From Candidatus Amunia macphersoniae (GTDB taxonomy: Bacteria > Chloroflexota > Dormibacteria > Aeolococcales > Aeolococcaceae): a stretch of DNA of 64,000 nucleotides. The stretch lies in assembly GCA_016464795.1 (NCBI GenBank), contig JAEKNN010000062.1:36265-100264 (forward strand), read 5' to 3'. Each line of letters opens with the position of its first letter. Within the stretch, counting starts at the first letter, position 1. Position numbers and translations under genes: made by a program. A model generated the notes under the pieces. That model had not been told where the DNA came from. It searched no databases and was given only the letters and a program-made list of their open reading frames with translations. This document shows, in pieces, positions 32,962 through 48,388 of this stretch.

Positions 32962-34124
32962 CCGTGTCCAGCGCGGCCCGCCGGTCCGCAGCGGCTCCGG
33001 GCACCAAGTGGGCCGAGGTCGACGTCGCCGCCTTGCGCGAAAACACGGCAGCGCTGCGACGCCTCGCCGGCCCCGGCTGCGCGGTGATGGCGATGGTCAA
33101 GGCCAACGGCTATGGCCACGGCGCGCTGCTGGCGGCAACCGCCACTGTCGACGGGGGCGCCACCTGGTTGGGGGTGTCGTCGGTGACCGAGGCCGTCGAC
33201 CTGCGCCGCGCGGGTGTCACCGCCCGCGTTCTCAACGTCGGCTGGACTGCTCCGTCGGAGATGCCCACCGCGGTGGCGCACGACATCGACGTCACCGTCT
33301 TCGACGCGAGCAGCGTGGCAGCCGCTGCCGAAGCCGCGCGTCAGGCGGGGAGGCCTGCCCGCGTTCATTGGAAGCTGGACACCGGCATGGGACGCCTCGG
33401 CACTCGCGCAGGGGATGTCGACGCGGTGCGTGACGCCCTGATGGCTGCCGGCACCGACCTGGTCACTGTCGCCCTCTTCACCCACTTCGCTGCCGCCGAT
33501 GCCCCGTCCACCGACTTCACCACCGAGCAGCACGACCAGTTCCTGGGCACGGTCGCCGGGTTGCGCGACACCTTCCCCCATGCCCTGCTCCACTGTGCCA
33601 ACAGCGCCGCGCTGCTGCGCTCTCCCGAGACACACCACGACATCGTTCGGCCCGGGATCGCCCTCTACGGGTACCCGCCACCACACTGCGCGGGAGTGGT
33701 CGAGCTTCGACCGGCCCTGCGTCTGCAGGCGATGGTGACGCAGGTGAAGACGCTCGACGAGGGCACCAGCGTCGGCTACGGGCGCGAGTGGTGCGCCACA
33801 CGGCGCTCGCGGGTGGCGACAGTGGCCGCCGGCTACGCCGACGGGGTGGACAGGCGCAACGGCAACCGCGGCCGGGTCATCGTCGGCGGGGCCATCTGCC
33901 CGATCATCGGGCGGGTGAGCATGGACCAGATCGGGGTCGACGTCACCGCGGGCGGCCCCGTCCGTCCCGGCGACGCGGCGACGCTGATCGGCGAGAGTGA
34001 TGGACATCGCATCGACGCCGATGACGTGGCCGCGAGCATCGGCACCATCAGCAACGAGGTGCTCTGCGCTGTCGCAGCACGGGTGCCCCGCGTCGCCGTC
34101 AGCACAGGGGAGGAGTCGCCATGA
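32958..34124 (+). CDS. alr: Alanine racemase
   Basis: PLP enzyme making D-alanine for peptidoglycan. 388 aa. WAEVDVAALRENTAALRR, PLP-lysine motif VMAMVKANGYGHGA near residue 47, HWKLDTGMGRLG, HCANSAAL, VRPGIALYGYPP, second catalytic Tyr in SVGYGREWCATRRSRVATVAAGYADG, and GRVSMDQIGVDVT. ATG overlaps the fusion gene's stop; ATGA overlap with the nitrilase. Its coupling to the AsnB fusion argues for a shared cell-wall role. Confidence 0.93.
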   Translation: MTVSSAARRSAAAPGTKWAEVDVAALRENTAALRRLAGPGCAVMAMVKANGYGHGALLAATATVDGGATWLGVSSVTEAVDLRRAGVTARVLNVGWTAPSEMPTAVAHDIDVTVFDASSVAAAAEAARQAGRPARVHWKLDTGMGRLGTRAGDVDAVRDALMAAGTDLVTVALFTHFAAADAPSTDFTTEQHDQFLGTVAGLRDTFPHALLHCANSAALLRSPETHHDIVRPGIALYGYPPPHCAGVVELRPALRLQAMVTQVKTLDEGTSVGYGREWCATRRSRVATVAAGYADGVDRRNGNRGRVIVGGAICPIIGRVSMDQIGVDVTAGGPVRPGDAATLIGESDGHRIDADDVAASIGTISNEVLCAVAARVPRVAVSTGEESP

Positions 34125-35007
34125 GCCGCCAGGTGAGGATCGCGGTGGCGCAGTACGCGCCGCACGTCGGCGATGTGGTTGGCAACCGCGCGGCCGCCGT
34201 CCGCTGGGCACAGCGTGCTGCGGCCGAGGGCGTGGATCTGTTGGTGCTTCCGGAGCTGGCGTCGAGCGGCTACGTCTTCGAGTCCGACGAGGAGGCGGCA
34301 CGCACTGCCGAGGATGCGTCCACCGGCGAGATCGTCACCGCGCTCGCCGATGTGTGCGCCGGCAGCGCGACGCACTGTGTGGTGGGCATCAACGAGCGCA
34401 GCGGTCGGGTGCGCCACAACAGCGCTGTGCTGATCGGACCGCACGGTCCGCTGGCGACGTACAGGAAGCTGCACCTCTTCAACGACGAGCAGTCGTGGTT
34501 CGAGCCCGGCGGCGAGCTCCCGGCGGTGGACCTCCCATTCGGTCGCGTCGGCATGGTGATCTGCTTCGACCTCTGGTTTCCGGAGGCGGTGCGCGCCCTG
34601 GCCCTTGCCGGAGCCGAGATCATCGCCGTGCCCACCAACTGGGTGGCGTCCTTCCGCCGCCAGGTGTATGACGCCGCCGGTTACTGCGTCGGGGACATCG
34701 TGGCCATGGCCAGCGCCGCCCAGAACGGTGTGGTGATGGCCTGCGCCGATCGCATCGGGGTGGAGCGCGAGGTGCGCTTTCTGGGCTGCTCGGTGATCGT
34801 CGGCGGTGACGGCTGGCCGGTGGCCGGGCCCGCCGGCCCCGATGAGGAGGCGTTCCTCGTGGCCGAGGTGGACCTCGACGTGGTGGCCGCCACCAAGCGG
34901 CGCACGCCGCGCAACCACCTCATCGAGGACCGCCGTCCGGACTCCTACAATGCTGTGGTCATACCTGCGCCGCGGCCCTCGAGCGCGGTCCCCACTCCCA
35001 CAGCACC

Positions 35008-35011
<4 letters not shown>
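34121..35011 (+). CDS. Carbon-nitrogen (nitrilase-superfamily) amidohydrolase
   Basis: 296 aa. Catalytic triad Glu in LLVLPELASSGY near residue 46, Lys in YRKLHLFNDE near residue 112, Cys in VGMVICFDLWFPEAVRALALAGAEII near residue 148, with further NWVAS and ADRIG. Resembles N-carbamoyl-D-amino-acid hydrolases, beta-ureidopropionases or omega-amidase-like members; the substrate is an amide or carbamoyl compound. The position behind asnB and alr suggests processing of an amidated or D-amino-acid product. ATGA overlap with alr. A Pro/Ser tail of about 15 residues follows the domain. Confidence 0.85.
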
Positions 35012-39265
<4,254 letters not shown>

Positions 39266-39305
39266 GCCCGCCGAACCGGACGGGCTGCCGCCGTACAGTG
39301 CTGTG

Positions 39306-41339
39306 GTGAGCACACAGACGGTGACGCGACGCGCCCGCCTGGTCGACAACGCCGACCTGCTGCGCGCGCGCCTGCGCGCCGCACCGACCGGTGCCGGTGT
39401 GTACGTGATGCGCGACCTCGAGGGCCGGGTGGCGTACGTCGGCAAGTCGGCAAGCCTGCGCAGCCGGCTGCGTTCCTACTTCACGGGTGTCGACTCGCTG
39501 CCGACGCGGACACGCACGCTGGTCGAGCGAGTCTTCGACTTCGAGGTGATCGACTGCGCCAGCGAGCGCGAGGCTCTGATCCTCGAGAACAGCCTGATCA
39601 AGCAGTACCGTCCGCGCTACAACGTCCGGCTCAAGGACGACAAGAGCTATCTCTACCTGAAGATCCCCAAGCCGGGGTCCGGTCCATTGCATGCACCGGG
39701 CACCGCCCGCGAGCAGCTGCGGGCCCCGCGAGGTGAGGGCGGTGTGCGGGCCACCGAGTTCCCCCGCCCCTACTACACCAGGCGCATGATCCGCGACGGC
39801 GCGCGCTATTTCGGGCCCTACACCAGCGCCCAGTCGCTGCGCACCACCGTCAAGTCGCTGCGCACCATCTTCCCCTTCCGCACCTGCAGCGACGAGATCT
39901 TCGCGCGCGGACGGGTGTGCCTCGACTACCACATCAAGCGATGCAGTGGCCCGTGCGAACGTCGCATCGACGGTGCCGACTACGCCACCCTGCTCGACCA
40001 GGTCGAGCTCTTCATGCAAGGGCGCAGCGCCGCGCTCGAGGATCAGCTGCGCAGCCAGATGGAGGACGCCGCGGGCAACCTCGACTTCGAGTTGGCCGCG
40101 CGATTTCGCGACCGGCTGCGAGCCATCGATCGCATCGCCCAGCGCCAGAGCATGCTCACCGGCTCACGGGCCGACGAGGACTGCGTGGCGGTTGCGCTGG
40201 AGGGCGGGCGCGCCATGGTGGCGCTGCTCTCGGTGCGCAGCGGTCGGGTCATGGCCATGGAGACGCACGAGCTCGAGGGCGTCACCGACCTGGGGCCCGG
40301 TGAGTGCCTCAGCGGCTTCGTGCCCCAGTACTACGGCAACGCCCCCACCGTCCCGCGCACGGTGATGGTGTCGGACGCGATCGAGGATGCGACAGTTGTC
40401 GAGGAGTTCCTCGCCGAGCAGCGTGATGGGCCGGTCACCCTGCAACACGCGCAACGGGGCCGGCCGCGCGAGCTGATCGACCAGGCTCGGGCCACCGCGC
40501 TCAGCGCGCTGCGGCAGCGGCGCATCGTCGATGACTTCGATGCCGAGCGCACCGAGTCACTGCTGGTCGATCTTGCCGAGCGCCTGCGCCTGTCCGGACC
40601 GCCGCGGCGCATCGAGTGCTACGACATCAGCAACACCATGGGCACCAACTCGGTGGGGTCGATGATCGTGTTCGAGGACGGTGTCCCCAGGCCGGCTCAC
40701 TACCGCCACTTCGGGATTCGCACAGTCGAGGGCAGCGACGACTTCGCCTCGATGGAGGAGACATTGCGCCGGCGCTTCGCGCGGCTGCTGAAGCTCCGTG
40801 CCGAGGGGGCGACTGTCGGTGACATCCCTGTCGACGATCCCGCCGGGAGCAACGGGGCGCAGCGGCGGGTCGAGGCCGGCCGTGCTTCCGGCGCAAGCAG
40901 CGGCGACGACAGCTTCGGGATCCTCCCCGATCTGGTCCTCATCGACGGCGGCAAGGGCCAGCTCAACGCGGCCCACCGCGTGCTGCGTGAGGCGGGACTC
41001 ACCGATGTGGCCATCTTCGGGCTGGCCAAGCGCAACGAGGAGCTGTTCTCGCCCGGGGTGGCGCGGCCCACGATCATCGAAAAGGACAGCCCGACGCTCT
41101 TCCTGGTGCAGCGGGTTCGCGATGAGGCGCATCGCTTCGCGATCACCCATCACCGGGCTCGTCGAGCCAAGACCGCGCTGCGCTCGCGGCTGGACTCAGT
41201 CCCGGGATTGGGACCAGTGCGCAAACGGGCGTTGTTGCGCCGCTTCGGCAGCATCGATGGCATCCGCGCGGCCACCGTCGACGAGCTGGTGGAGACCGTG
41301 CCTCACGCGGTGGCGCTGAGCATCAAGGAGCTGCTCTGA
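39306..41339 (+). CDS. uvrC: Excinuclease ABC subunit C
   Basis: Makes both incisions in nucleotide-excision repair with UvrB. 677 aa. GIY-YIG domain [27 protein letters not shown], Cys-rich motif [16 protein letters not shown] motif [28 protein letters not shown], RNase-H-like [24 protein letters not shown] and [14 protein letters not shown], and a HhH end ([18 protein letters not shown]). A 15-20-residue insertion ([13 protein letters not shown]...) sits in the YFGPY approach region. GTG 39306 (or 39303) follows a TACAGT box at 39294-39299 by 6 bases, so the gene may have its own leaderless promoter. Confidence 0.95.
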   Translation: MSTQTVTRRARLVDNADLLRARLRAAPTGAGVYVMRDLEGRVAYVGKSASLRSRLRSYFTGVDSLPTRTRTLVERVFDFEVIDCASEREALILENSLIKQYRPRYNVRLKDDKSYLYLKIPKPGSGPLHAPGTAREQLRAPRGEGGVRATEFPRPYYTRRMIRDGARYFGPYTSAQSLRTTVKSLRTIFPFRTCSDEIFARGRVCLDYHIKRCSGPCERRIDGADYATLLDQVELFMQGRSAALEDQLRSQMEDAAGNLDFELAARFRDRLRAIDRIAQRQSMLTGSRADEDCVAVALEGGRAMVALLSVRSGRVMAMETHELEGVTDLGPGECLSGFVPQYYGNAPTVPRTVMVSDAIEDATVVEEFLAEQRDGPVTLQHAQRGRPRELIDQARATALSALRQRRIVDDFDAERTESLLVDLAERLRLSGPPRRIECYDISNTMGTNSVGSMIVFEDGVPRPAHYRHFGIRTVEGSDDFASMEETLRRRFARLLKLRAEGATVGDIPVDDPAGSNGAQRRVEAGRASGASSGDDSFGILPDLVLIDGGKGQLNAAHRVLREAGLTDVAIFGLAKRNEELFSPGVARPTIIEKDSPTLFLVQRVRDEAHRFAITHHRARRAKTALRSRLDSVPGLGPVRKRALLRRFGSIDGIRAATVDELVETVPHAVALSIKELL

Positions 41340-41360
41340 AACAGTGTCTTGCCACGAAGC

Positions 41361-41375
41361 GTCTTGGCGCAAGAC
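41361..41375. terminator. Small hairpin between uvrC and the sensor kinase
   Basis: GTCTTG-GCG-CAAGAC, a perfect 6-bp stem, lies between convergent uvrC and the histidine kinase gene. A GTCTTG at 41346-41351 could pair alternatively with CAAGAC. Weak, without T-run. Confidence 0.35.
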
Positions 41376-41435
41376 CGCGGGCAAGTGGACGATGACCCGC
41401 GGGAAAGTCAGCCAACCACAAACGTAGGGACGCGC

Positions 41436-42857
41436 TCACGCGGGCCGTGGTGGCGGTGGCATGAGCACGCCGCCGGCCGGCGTGTTGACTGTTTCGCTCA
41501 TGGACGACTCCTCCATCTCCGCGCCGCCGCGGATCAACGGGGTCCAGCTCACCGCCATGCTGGCGCCTCCGGTCGCCGAGGTGCCCACCTCCCAGCGTCC
41601 GCCGCTCGCGCCGACCACTGCTGCCGCGATCGCCAGCCCCAGCCCGGATCCGCCGGGAGCCTCGCTGGCACGACGGAAGCGGTCGAAGATGTGAGCCCGC
41701 TCCTCCGGTGGGATCCCCGGCCCGGAGTCATCCACGGCGAGACGCACCTTGCCATCACGGCGACCCACGCTGACGGCGATAACGCCGCCCTGCGGGGTGT
41801 ATCGGCAGGCATTGTCGAGGAGCACGCCGAGCAGGCGGTCGAGCCACTCCGGGGGCGCGCTGATCATGGTGGACACCGGCTCCACGTCGACCTGAAGCCT
41901 CAGCCCCCGTGCCTGCGCCACCGCTTCGAAGCGCTCCGCCGCCTGGACCGCCAGGATGCCGAGATCGGTGGCCTCCGAGCTCGGCGCGGTCTCGGTGCTG
42001 TCGAACCGGGCAAGCCAGAGCAGGTCGTCGACGAGGTGGCGCATCCGCTTGCTCTCGACACCAACTGCCTGGAACGCATTGCGATACCAGGCGACATCGC
42101 GCTCACGTTCGAGCGCCAGCGCCGTCTGCGCCTCGATCACCGACAGGGGAGTGCGCAGTTCGTGCGACGCATCCGCGGTCATCTCGATCTGGCGCTGGCG
42201 GGCGCGCTCGATCGGGGAGGCCACGCGACGGCCGACGGCGAGCGCCCCAAAGAACACCGCGATCAGAAGGATCGGCCCCACCAGCAGCTCAGCGGTGAGG
42301 ATGTTGTGCCTCGTGGAACTGACGTTGTCGAGGGACTGCCCGATGACCACGTGCGCTCCGTTCACCACCTCGCCGTTGATCTTGATGGCGGTGGTGACCC
42401 CGTTGGTACGCAGGTCACTGTCGTCGGCGAGCTTGACGGTGGTCGGCGACTCCACGTTGCGAGCGGCGTCGGGAAGCTTCTCTGACGGAGGGGTTGCCGC
42501 CGCCGGGATCAGCTCGTCGTGAGGTCCGATCAGGTAGGTGAGCCCGCCGGGAAGCACCACCCACCGCAGCAACGGTTGCTGGTAGCCGGGGCCGGTGCTG
42601 GGGAACGCATCAGCGCTGGCCGGCGTGCCGCTCAGGTAGCCGCGCAGGCGGTCGTCGACGGCGGCGGTGAGGTTTCGGGTGACGATCATCAGCACCGCCC
42701 CGGCGATGACCACGTAGGCCACCAGCACCAACGCCGTGGCGATCAGTGCCACCCGCAGCGACGCGCCGCGCACATCGCGCACCGGTCGGGTGAAGAACGC
42801 GATCACCCGGGCCAGCCTCCCACCGCTCCGCGCGGCCCGGCCTGTCGCCTCGCTCAC
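41436..42857 (-). CDS. Two-component sensor histidine kinase
   Basis: 473 aa. Two membrane helices (VALIATALVLVAYVVIAGAVLMIV near residue 40; LLVGPILLIAVFFGALAVG near residue 190) frame an extracytoplasmic sensor of about 125 residues. HisKA motif ADASHELRTPLSVIEAQTAL with the phospho-His near residue 232, N-box LLDNACRYTPQGG, G1 VDDSGPGIPPEE, F-box HIFDRFRRA and G2 GGSGLGLAIA. It ends with a Pro-rich tail (MPPPPRPA). Overlaps its response regulator by 4 bases. Signal unknown. Confidence 0.92.
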   Translation of the reverse strand: MSEATGRAARSGGRLARVIAFFTRPVRDVRGASLRVALIATALVLVAYVVIAGAVLMIVTRNLTAAVDDRLRGYLSGTPASADAFPSTGPGYQQPLLRWVVLPGGLTYLIGPHDELIPAAATPPSEKLPDAARNVESPTTVKLADDSDLRTNGVTTAIKINGEVVNGAHVVIGQSLDNVSSTRHNILTAELLVGPILLIAVFFGALAVGRRVASPIERARQRQIEMTADASHELRTPLSVIEAQTALALERERDVAWYRNAFQAVGVESKRMRHLVDDLLWLARFDSTETAPSSEATDLGILAVQAAERFEAVAQARGLRLQVDVEPVSTMISAPPEWLDRLLGVLLDNACRYTPQGGVIAVSVGRRDGKVRLAVDDSGPGIPPEERAHIFDRFRRASEAPGGSGLGLAIAAAVVGASGGRWEVGTSATGGASMAVSWTPLIRGGAEMEESSMSETVNTPAGGVLMPPPPRPA

Positions 42858-43522
42858 GCCGGCTCGAGCCGATACCCGGAACCGCGCACCGTGACGATGC
42901 GCACCCCGGCGTTGGGCAGCTTGGCGCGCAGCCGGCTGAGCCGAACGTCGATGGCGTTCGAGCCCAGTGGGTCGGTCTCATCGCGCCATGCCTGCTGGGC
43001 GATGCTGTTGCGATCCACCACCCGCGGGGCGCGGCGCATCAGCAGCTCGAGGATGTTGAACTCGGTGACGCTGAGGTGGACCTCGCGACCGTGGGCGGTG
43101 ACCTCGCGGCGGCTGGGATCCAGCTCCAGGCCGCCACGGACCAGCGTCGCGGTGTCGGTGCCCGGCGGCCGCCGCTGCAATGCCCTGATCCGGGCCAGCA
43201 GCTCCCCGAAGTCGAACGGCTTGACCAGGTAGTCATCGGCGCCGGCGTCGAGACCCTCGATGCGGTCGGCGTGGGTGTCGCGAGCAGTCAGCATCAGCAG
43301 CCGGGTCGGCCGTTTTTCGCGGCGCACCCAGGCCACCACGTCGACGCCCGACGCCCCCGGCATGCGCCAGTCGAGGACGGCCACGTCGTACTCGTAGTAG
43401 CGGAGCTGCTCGATGGCCTCGTCGCCGCGCCCCACGGCGTCGACGAAGAACCCATGGTCCTCCAGCCCCTGGGCCAGGACTCTGCGCAATCCGGGATCGT
43501 CCTCGGCGACCAGGATGCGCAC
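42854..43522 (-). CDS. OmpR/PhoB-family response regulator
   Basis: 222 aa. Receiver domain with acidic pocket VAEDDPG, phospho-Asp in VAVLDWRMPG near residue 52 and Lys in DDYLVKPFDFGEL; the C-terminal winged helix has HLSVTEFNILELLMRRAPRVV and SNAIDVRLSRLRAKL...TVRGSGYRLEP. The GTG at 43522 gives the canonical VRILVAEDD start with GAGG 9 bases upstream; the frame extends 21 codons further. Diverges from rapZ. Confidence 0.93.
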   Translation of the reverse strand: MRILVAEDDPGLRRVLAQGLEDHGFFVDAVGRGDEAIEQLRYYEYDVAVLDWRMPGASGVDVVAWVRREKRPTRLLMLTARDTHADRIEGLDAGADDYLVKPFDFGELLARIRALQRRPPGTDTATLVRGGLELDPSRREVTAHGREVHLSVTEFNILELLMRRAPRVVDRNSIAQQAWRDETDPLGSNAIDVRLSRLRAKLPNAGVRIVTVRGSGYRLEPA

Positions 43523-43622
43523 CCTCAGATCCTCGTCACGAGTTTCATGCAGCGTCGAGGATAGGCCAGACGCCTTGCGCTTCAATGACGCGCGGTCGGG
43601 CGAGCAGGCGGCGCGGCGACAC

Positions 43623-43628
43623 TACAAT
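43623..43628 (+). promoter_or_regulatory. -10 box of rapZ, leaderless layout
   Basis: TACAAT, five of six consensus bases, ends 8 bases before the GTG start of rapZ. No ribosome site is seen. The -35 region is not consensus. Confidence 0.5.
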
Positions 43629-43636
43629 GCGCCCTC

Positions 43637-44482
43637 GTGAGCGAACCAGCGGCGCAGACCTGGGTCCTCACCGGCATGAGCGGGGCAGGCAAGGCCACCG
43701 CGTTGCGCGCCCTGGAGGCCGCCGGTATCGCCGGCGTGGACAACCTGCCGGTGGGGCTGCTCGACGCCTTCACCTCGCCACGGCGTTCGCACCCGGCGGT
43801 GGCAGTGATCGACGCGCGTCGGGGCGCCGAGCTCGCCGGGCTGGAGCAAGTTCGGGGGGCAGGGGTGGTGTTCCTCGATGCGCCGGACGCGGTGCTGGTG
43901 CGACGTCTGGCCGACAGCAGCCGGCCCCATCCCTGCGCCGCGGCCGGCGCCGGGCAGGCTGCGGTCAGCGCGGAGAGAACCATGCTGATCCCGCTGCGCG
44001 CCGCCGCCGACGTGGTCATCGACACCGGGGCGCTCACCGAGACGGAGCTGGCGGCGCGGATCATCAACGTGGTGGCCCCGGCGGGTGACCTGGCCACCAC
44101 CTTCCGGTGCACTGTCTCGTCGTTCGGCTTCAAGTATGGCCCCCAGGCCGAGGCGGACTGGGTGATCGACAGCAGGATCCTTCCCAACCCCTTCTGGGAG
44201 CCCGAGCTGCGCCCCTTGACTGGGCTGGACCAGCCGGTTCGAGACTTCCTCCTGGCCACGCCGGACTCCGCCGAGCTCATCGAGCGCAGCGGAGACTTGC
44301 TGGACTGGGTCATCGCCACTGCGCGCGACCGTGGTCGGGGCGCGCTCCACCTCGCCGTCGGCTGCACCGGGGGCCGCCATCGATCGGTGGTGATCGCCAC
44401 CGAGCTGGCCGAGCGCCTGCGGGGAGACGGCGTCAGCGTCGAGCTGCACCATCGCGACGTGCAGCGACCCGACCCGCGCTGA
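43637..44482 (+). CDS. rapZ: RapZ/YvcJ-family nucleotide-binding protein
   Basis: 281 aa. N-terminal P-loop TGMSGAGKATALRALE near residue 13, Walker-B-like VAVIDARRG, and the C-terminal RapZ domain: CTVSSFGFKYGPQAEADWVIDSRILPNPFW, ELRPLTGLDQPV, AVGCTGGRHRSVVIA. In E. coli RapZ guides RNase E to the sRNA controlling glmS; in Gram-positives the gene sits with yvcK and whiA with less certain function. Here whiA follows directly (one base after the stop) and yvcK is missing. Confidence 0.92.
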   Translation: MSEPAAQTWVLTGMSGAGKATALRALEAAGIAGVDNLPVGLLDAFTSPRRSHPAVAVIDARRGAELAGLEQVRGAGVVFLDAPDAVLVRRLADSSRPHPCAAAGAGQAAVSAERTMLIPLRAAADVVIDTGALTETELAARIINVVAPAGDLATTFRCTVSSFGFKYGPQAEADWVIDSRILPNPFWEPELRPLTGLDQPVRDFLLATPDSAELIERSGDLLDWVIATARDRGRGALHLAVGCTGGRHRSVVIATELAERLRGDGVSVELHHRDVQRPDPR

Positions 44483-44483
44483 G

Positions 44484-45350
44484 ATGCGCGCCGGATCCTT
44501 CACCGAGAGCGTGGTCGCCGAGATCGCCCCTCACCTCCCGCCGCTGCCGCACTGCCGGGCCGCTCTGGTCGAGGGGATGAGCCTGACCGGTGGCCCGGCG
44601 CTCAACCCCGAGGTCATCGAGACCCCCCGGGCGGTGGCGGCTCGGTGCGCAGTGGCCACCCTTCACGCCGACGGCAGCGCCGCCCACGCCGTCCGCGTCC
44701 GCGCCCCCCGCCGGGTCCGCTACCGGGTCGAGATCCCCAGCGGGGGGCCGCGCGCCAGCGCCGCCAACTGCTGCCGCCGCAGCCGTTTGCGCGGCGCCTT
44801 CCTGGCGCTCGGCTGGGTGAGCCGGCCGGAGCGCTCGCCGCACCTCGAGATCCCGGTGAGGGACGCGGCGGCGGCGGCCATCCTGATGGGCGACCTGGCA
44901 GCTCTCGAGGTGGCCGGCAGCGTGAGGATGCGTCGCCACCGTCCCCTGGTGACCGTCCGCACAGCGCTGGCGGTCGGGGCCGCGCTGAGCTGCATCGGCG
45001 CTCAGGGGGGGCGGCTGGTGTACGAGGAGGGGCGGGTGGTTCGCGACGTTCGCGCCGACGTCAATCGCAACCTCAACGCCGAGACCGCCAATCTTCGTCG
45101 CACTGTCCACGCGGCGGTCCGCCAGCTGGATGCTGTGGCCAGGCTGAGCGCCGACCCGATCCGCTGGAACACGCTGCCGCCGGCGATCCGAGAGGCGGGC
45201 CTGCTCCGCCGCACCCACCCCGACGCAGCCCTGGCCATGCTGGCGCAGACGGCGGGCATCAGCCGCCCGGCGATGGCGGGTCGCCTGCATCGTCTGGTCG
45301 AGGCCGGCAGCGCCGGGCAGCCACCGCGGCGGCCCGGATCCCGGTGGTAG
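44484..45350 (+). CDS. whiA: WhiA-family DNA-binding protein
   Basis: 288 aa. N-terminal LAGLIDADG-homing-endonuclease-like region (FTESVVAEIAPHLPP, CCRRSRLRGAFLALGWVS with the conserved LRGAFL) and C-terminal helix-turn-helix (LRRTVHAAVRQLDAV, LPPAIREAGLLRRTHPDAALAMLAQT, ISRPAMAGRLHRLVE), the WhiA pattern. In Actinobacteria WhiA is a sporulation-division regulator; in Firmicutes a nucleoid-associated protein. Restricted to Gram-positive-type lineages and relatives, which helps the taxonomic guess. Forms a run with rapZ and the glycolytic genes. Confidence 0.9.
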   Translation: MRAGSFTESVVAEIAPHLPPLPHCRAALVEGMSLTGGPALNPEVIETPRAVAARCAVATLHADGSAAHAVRVRAPRRVRYRVEIPSGGPRASAANCCRRSRLRGAFLALGWVSRPERSPHLEIPVRDAAAAAILMGDLAALEVAGSVRMRRHRPLVTVRTALAVGAALSCIGAQGGRLVYEEGRVVRDVRADVNRNLNAETANLRRTVHAAVRQLDAVARLSADPIRWNTLPPAIREAGLLRRTHPDAALAMLAQTAGISRPAMAGRLHRLVEAGSAGQPPRRPGSRW

Positions 45351-45388
45351 TGTCGGTTCCGTTTTCAACACGGGCGCTCCCGCGCTAG

Positions 45389-46411
<1,023 letters not shown>

Positions 46412-46421
46412 CCCCTGCGCG

Positions 46422-47618
46422 ATGACCAAGGCGACCATCGATGACATCGACGTCGCCGGTCGGCGGGTGCTCCTGCGAGTCGACTTCAACGTCCCCCTGC
46501 GCGATGGCCACATCGGCGACGACCGGCGGATCCGTGCAGCGCTGCCGACAATCGCCTCGCTCCGTCACCGTGGTGCGCGCACTGTCATCGTCACCCATGT
46601 CGGCCGTCCCGGCGGCCACGTCGACCCGACCCTGAGCGTGGCGCCGATCGCCGCCCGTCTCAGCGAGCTGCTCGGCGCCCAGGTGGGCATTGCCACGGAC
46701 GTGGTCGGATCTTCTGCGCAGGCGGTGGTCGAGGGGCTGCGCGACGGTGAGGTGGGCATGCTCGAGAACGTTCGATTCGAGCCCGGCGAGGAGGCCAATG
46801 ATCCCCAGCTCGCCGACACGCTCGCCGGCTTCGCCGAGGTGTTCGTCAACGACGCCTTCGGCACCGCCCATCGCGCCCATGCGTCGACGGAGGGCGTGGC
46901 CCACCGTCTGCCGGCGGTCGCCGGATACCTGATGGCCCGCGAGCTCGAGATGCTCGGCTCCGTGCTCGAGAATCCGTGCCACCCGCTGGTCTCGGTGCTC
47001 GGCGGCGCCAAGGTCTCCACCAAGCTCGGAGTCATCACCAACCTGGTGAAGCGGGTAGACACCCTGCACATCGGCGGCGCCATGGCATGCACCTTCTACC
47101 GCGCCCAAGGCGAGCAGACAGGCCGCTCGCTGGTCGAAGAGGATCAGGTCGAGGTGGCTCGTGGGGTTCTCGATGCAGCACGCACGGCGGGCTGCACGCT
47201 GCAGCTTCCGGTGGACGTGGTCGTGGCCGAGGAGGCGGTGGAGGGTGCGGCAACCCAGGCGGTCGGCTGGGATGCCATCCCGGAGGATCGCATGGTCGTT
47301 GACGTCGGCCCTGCCACGGTGGCCGCGATCACCGCCACGTTCGCCGACGCCGGCACTGTGGTGTGGAACGGACCACTCGGCATCTACGAGATCGACGCTT
47401 TCGCCCGTGCCACCCGGGAGGTGGCCGTGGCGCTCGCCGACAGCCCAGCTCTCAGCATCATCGGCGGCGGAGACCTGGGCGCAGCCGTCGAGGACGCCGG
47501 AGTTGTTGACAAGATTGACTTCATCAGCACGGGCGGCGGCGCCACCCTGGAGCTCCTCGAGGGTCGTGTCCTCCCCGGCGTCGCGGCTCTCCGCGATCGC
47601 CAGCCAGTGGCCGGGTGA
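46422..47618 (+). CDS. pgk: Phosphoglycerate kinase
   Basis: 398 aa; substrate-level ATP formation from 1,3-bisphosphoglycerate. [86 protein letters not shown] and [14 protein letters not shown]. Ten bases after gap; GTGA overlap with tpiA. Confidence 0.96.
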   Translation: MTKATIDDIDVAGRRVLLRVDFNVPLRDGHIGDDRRIRAALPTIASLRHRGARTVIVTHVGRPGGHVDPTLSVAPIAARLSELLGAQVGIATDVVGSSAQAVVEGLRDGEVGMLENVRFEPGEEANDPQLADTLAGFAEVFVNDAFGTAHRAHASTEGVAHRLPAVAGYLMARELEMLGSVLENPCHPLVSVLGGAKVSTKLGVITNLVKRVDTLHIGGAMACTFYRAQGEQTGRSLVEEDQVEVARGVLDAARTAGCTLQLPVDVVVAEEAVEGAATQAVGWDAIPEDRMVVDVGPATVAAITATFADAGTVVWNGPLGIYEIDAFARATREVAVALADSPALSIIGGGDLGAAVEDAGVVDKIDFISTGGGATLELLEGRVLPGVAALRDRQPVAG

Positions 47619-48388
47619 GCTCGGCGACGGCACGCCCCCCGATGGTGGCGGGCAACTGGAAGATGAACACCACCGTGCTCGAGGGGATCGCCCTGGCACG
47701 GGCGGTGAGCGAGCTGTGCACGCCCGGGATGGTCGTCGAGGTGGCCGTGTTCCCTCCGTTCCCGCACCTCTGGCCGGTGCGCGGCGCGCTCGGTGTCGGT
47801 CCCGTGCTCCTCGGCGCCCAGGACGTCTTCTGGGAGGACTCCGGCGCCTACACCGGCGAGGTGTCGGCGTCGATGCTCGCCGGCTGGTGCGACCTGGTCC
47901 TGGTCGGGCATTCGGAGCGGCGTCATCTCCTCGGTGAGACCGACGCGGAAACTGGACGAAAGTTTGCCGCCGGGCTCAGGCACGGTCTGGGCGTGATCGT
48001 GGCGGTGGGGGAGACCGGCGACGAGCGAGACGCCGGCAGCACCTTTACGGTGATCGACCGGCAGCTCGACGCGGCCCTCTCAGCCGTCGATGAGCCACCG
48101 CCGACCGGCGCGTGGCTGGTCGCCTACGAGCCGGTCTGGGCGATCGGGACTGGGCGCACCGCCAGCCCAGAGCAGGCCGACGAGGTATGCGCCCACATTC
48201 GCGACCACGTGGCCGAGCGCACCGCCGCCGACGCGCCGCGCGTGCTCTACGGCGGCAGCGTCAGCGCCGACAATGCCGCGGAGCTGTTCAGCCGGGCCTC
48301 GATCGACGGGGGGTTGATCGGTGGCGCAAGCCTCCGCCCGGACCAGTTCGCCAGGATCGTCGCCGCCGCGGCCAACGCCGCCCGGTGA
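47615..48388 (+). CDS. tpiA: Triosephosphate isomerase
   Basis: 257 aa TIM barrel. GNWKMN with catalytic Lys near residue 14, VLVGHSERR with His near residue 93, [19 protein letters not shown] with Glu near residue 171, [12 protein letters not shown] and [14 protein letters not shown] start overlapping the pgk stop; GTGA overlap with gpmI. Confidence 0.96.
   Translation: MSSATARPPMVAGNWKMNTTVLEGIALARAVSELCTPGMVVEVAVFPPFPHLWPVRGALGVGPVLLGAQDVFWEDSGAYTGEVSASMLAGWCDLVLVGHSERRHLLGETDAETGRKFAAGLRHGLGVIVAVGETGDERDAGSTFTVIDRQLDAALSAVDEPPPTGAWLVAYEPVWAIGTGRTASPEQADEVCAHIRDHVAERTAADAPRVLYGGSVSADNAAELFSRASIDGGLIGGASLRPDQFARIVAAAANAAR

Noticed and set aside
34946..34951. TACAAT as a pcrA promoter
   Set aside because: It lies inside the nitrilase gene 57 bases before the proposed pcrA start, with no -35; likely coding sequence only.
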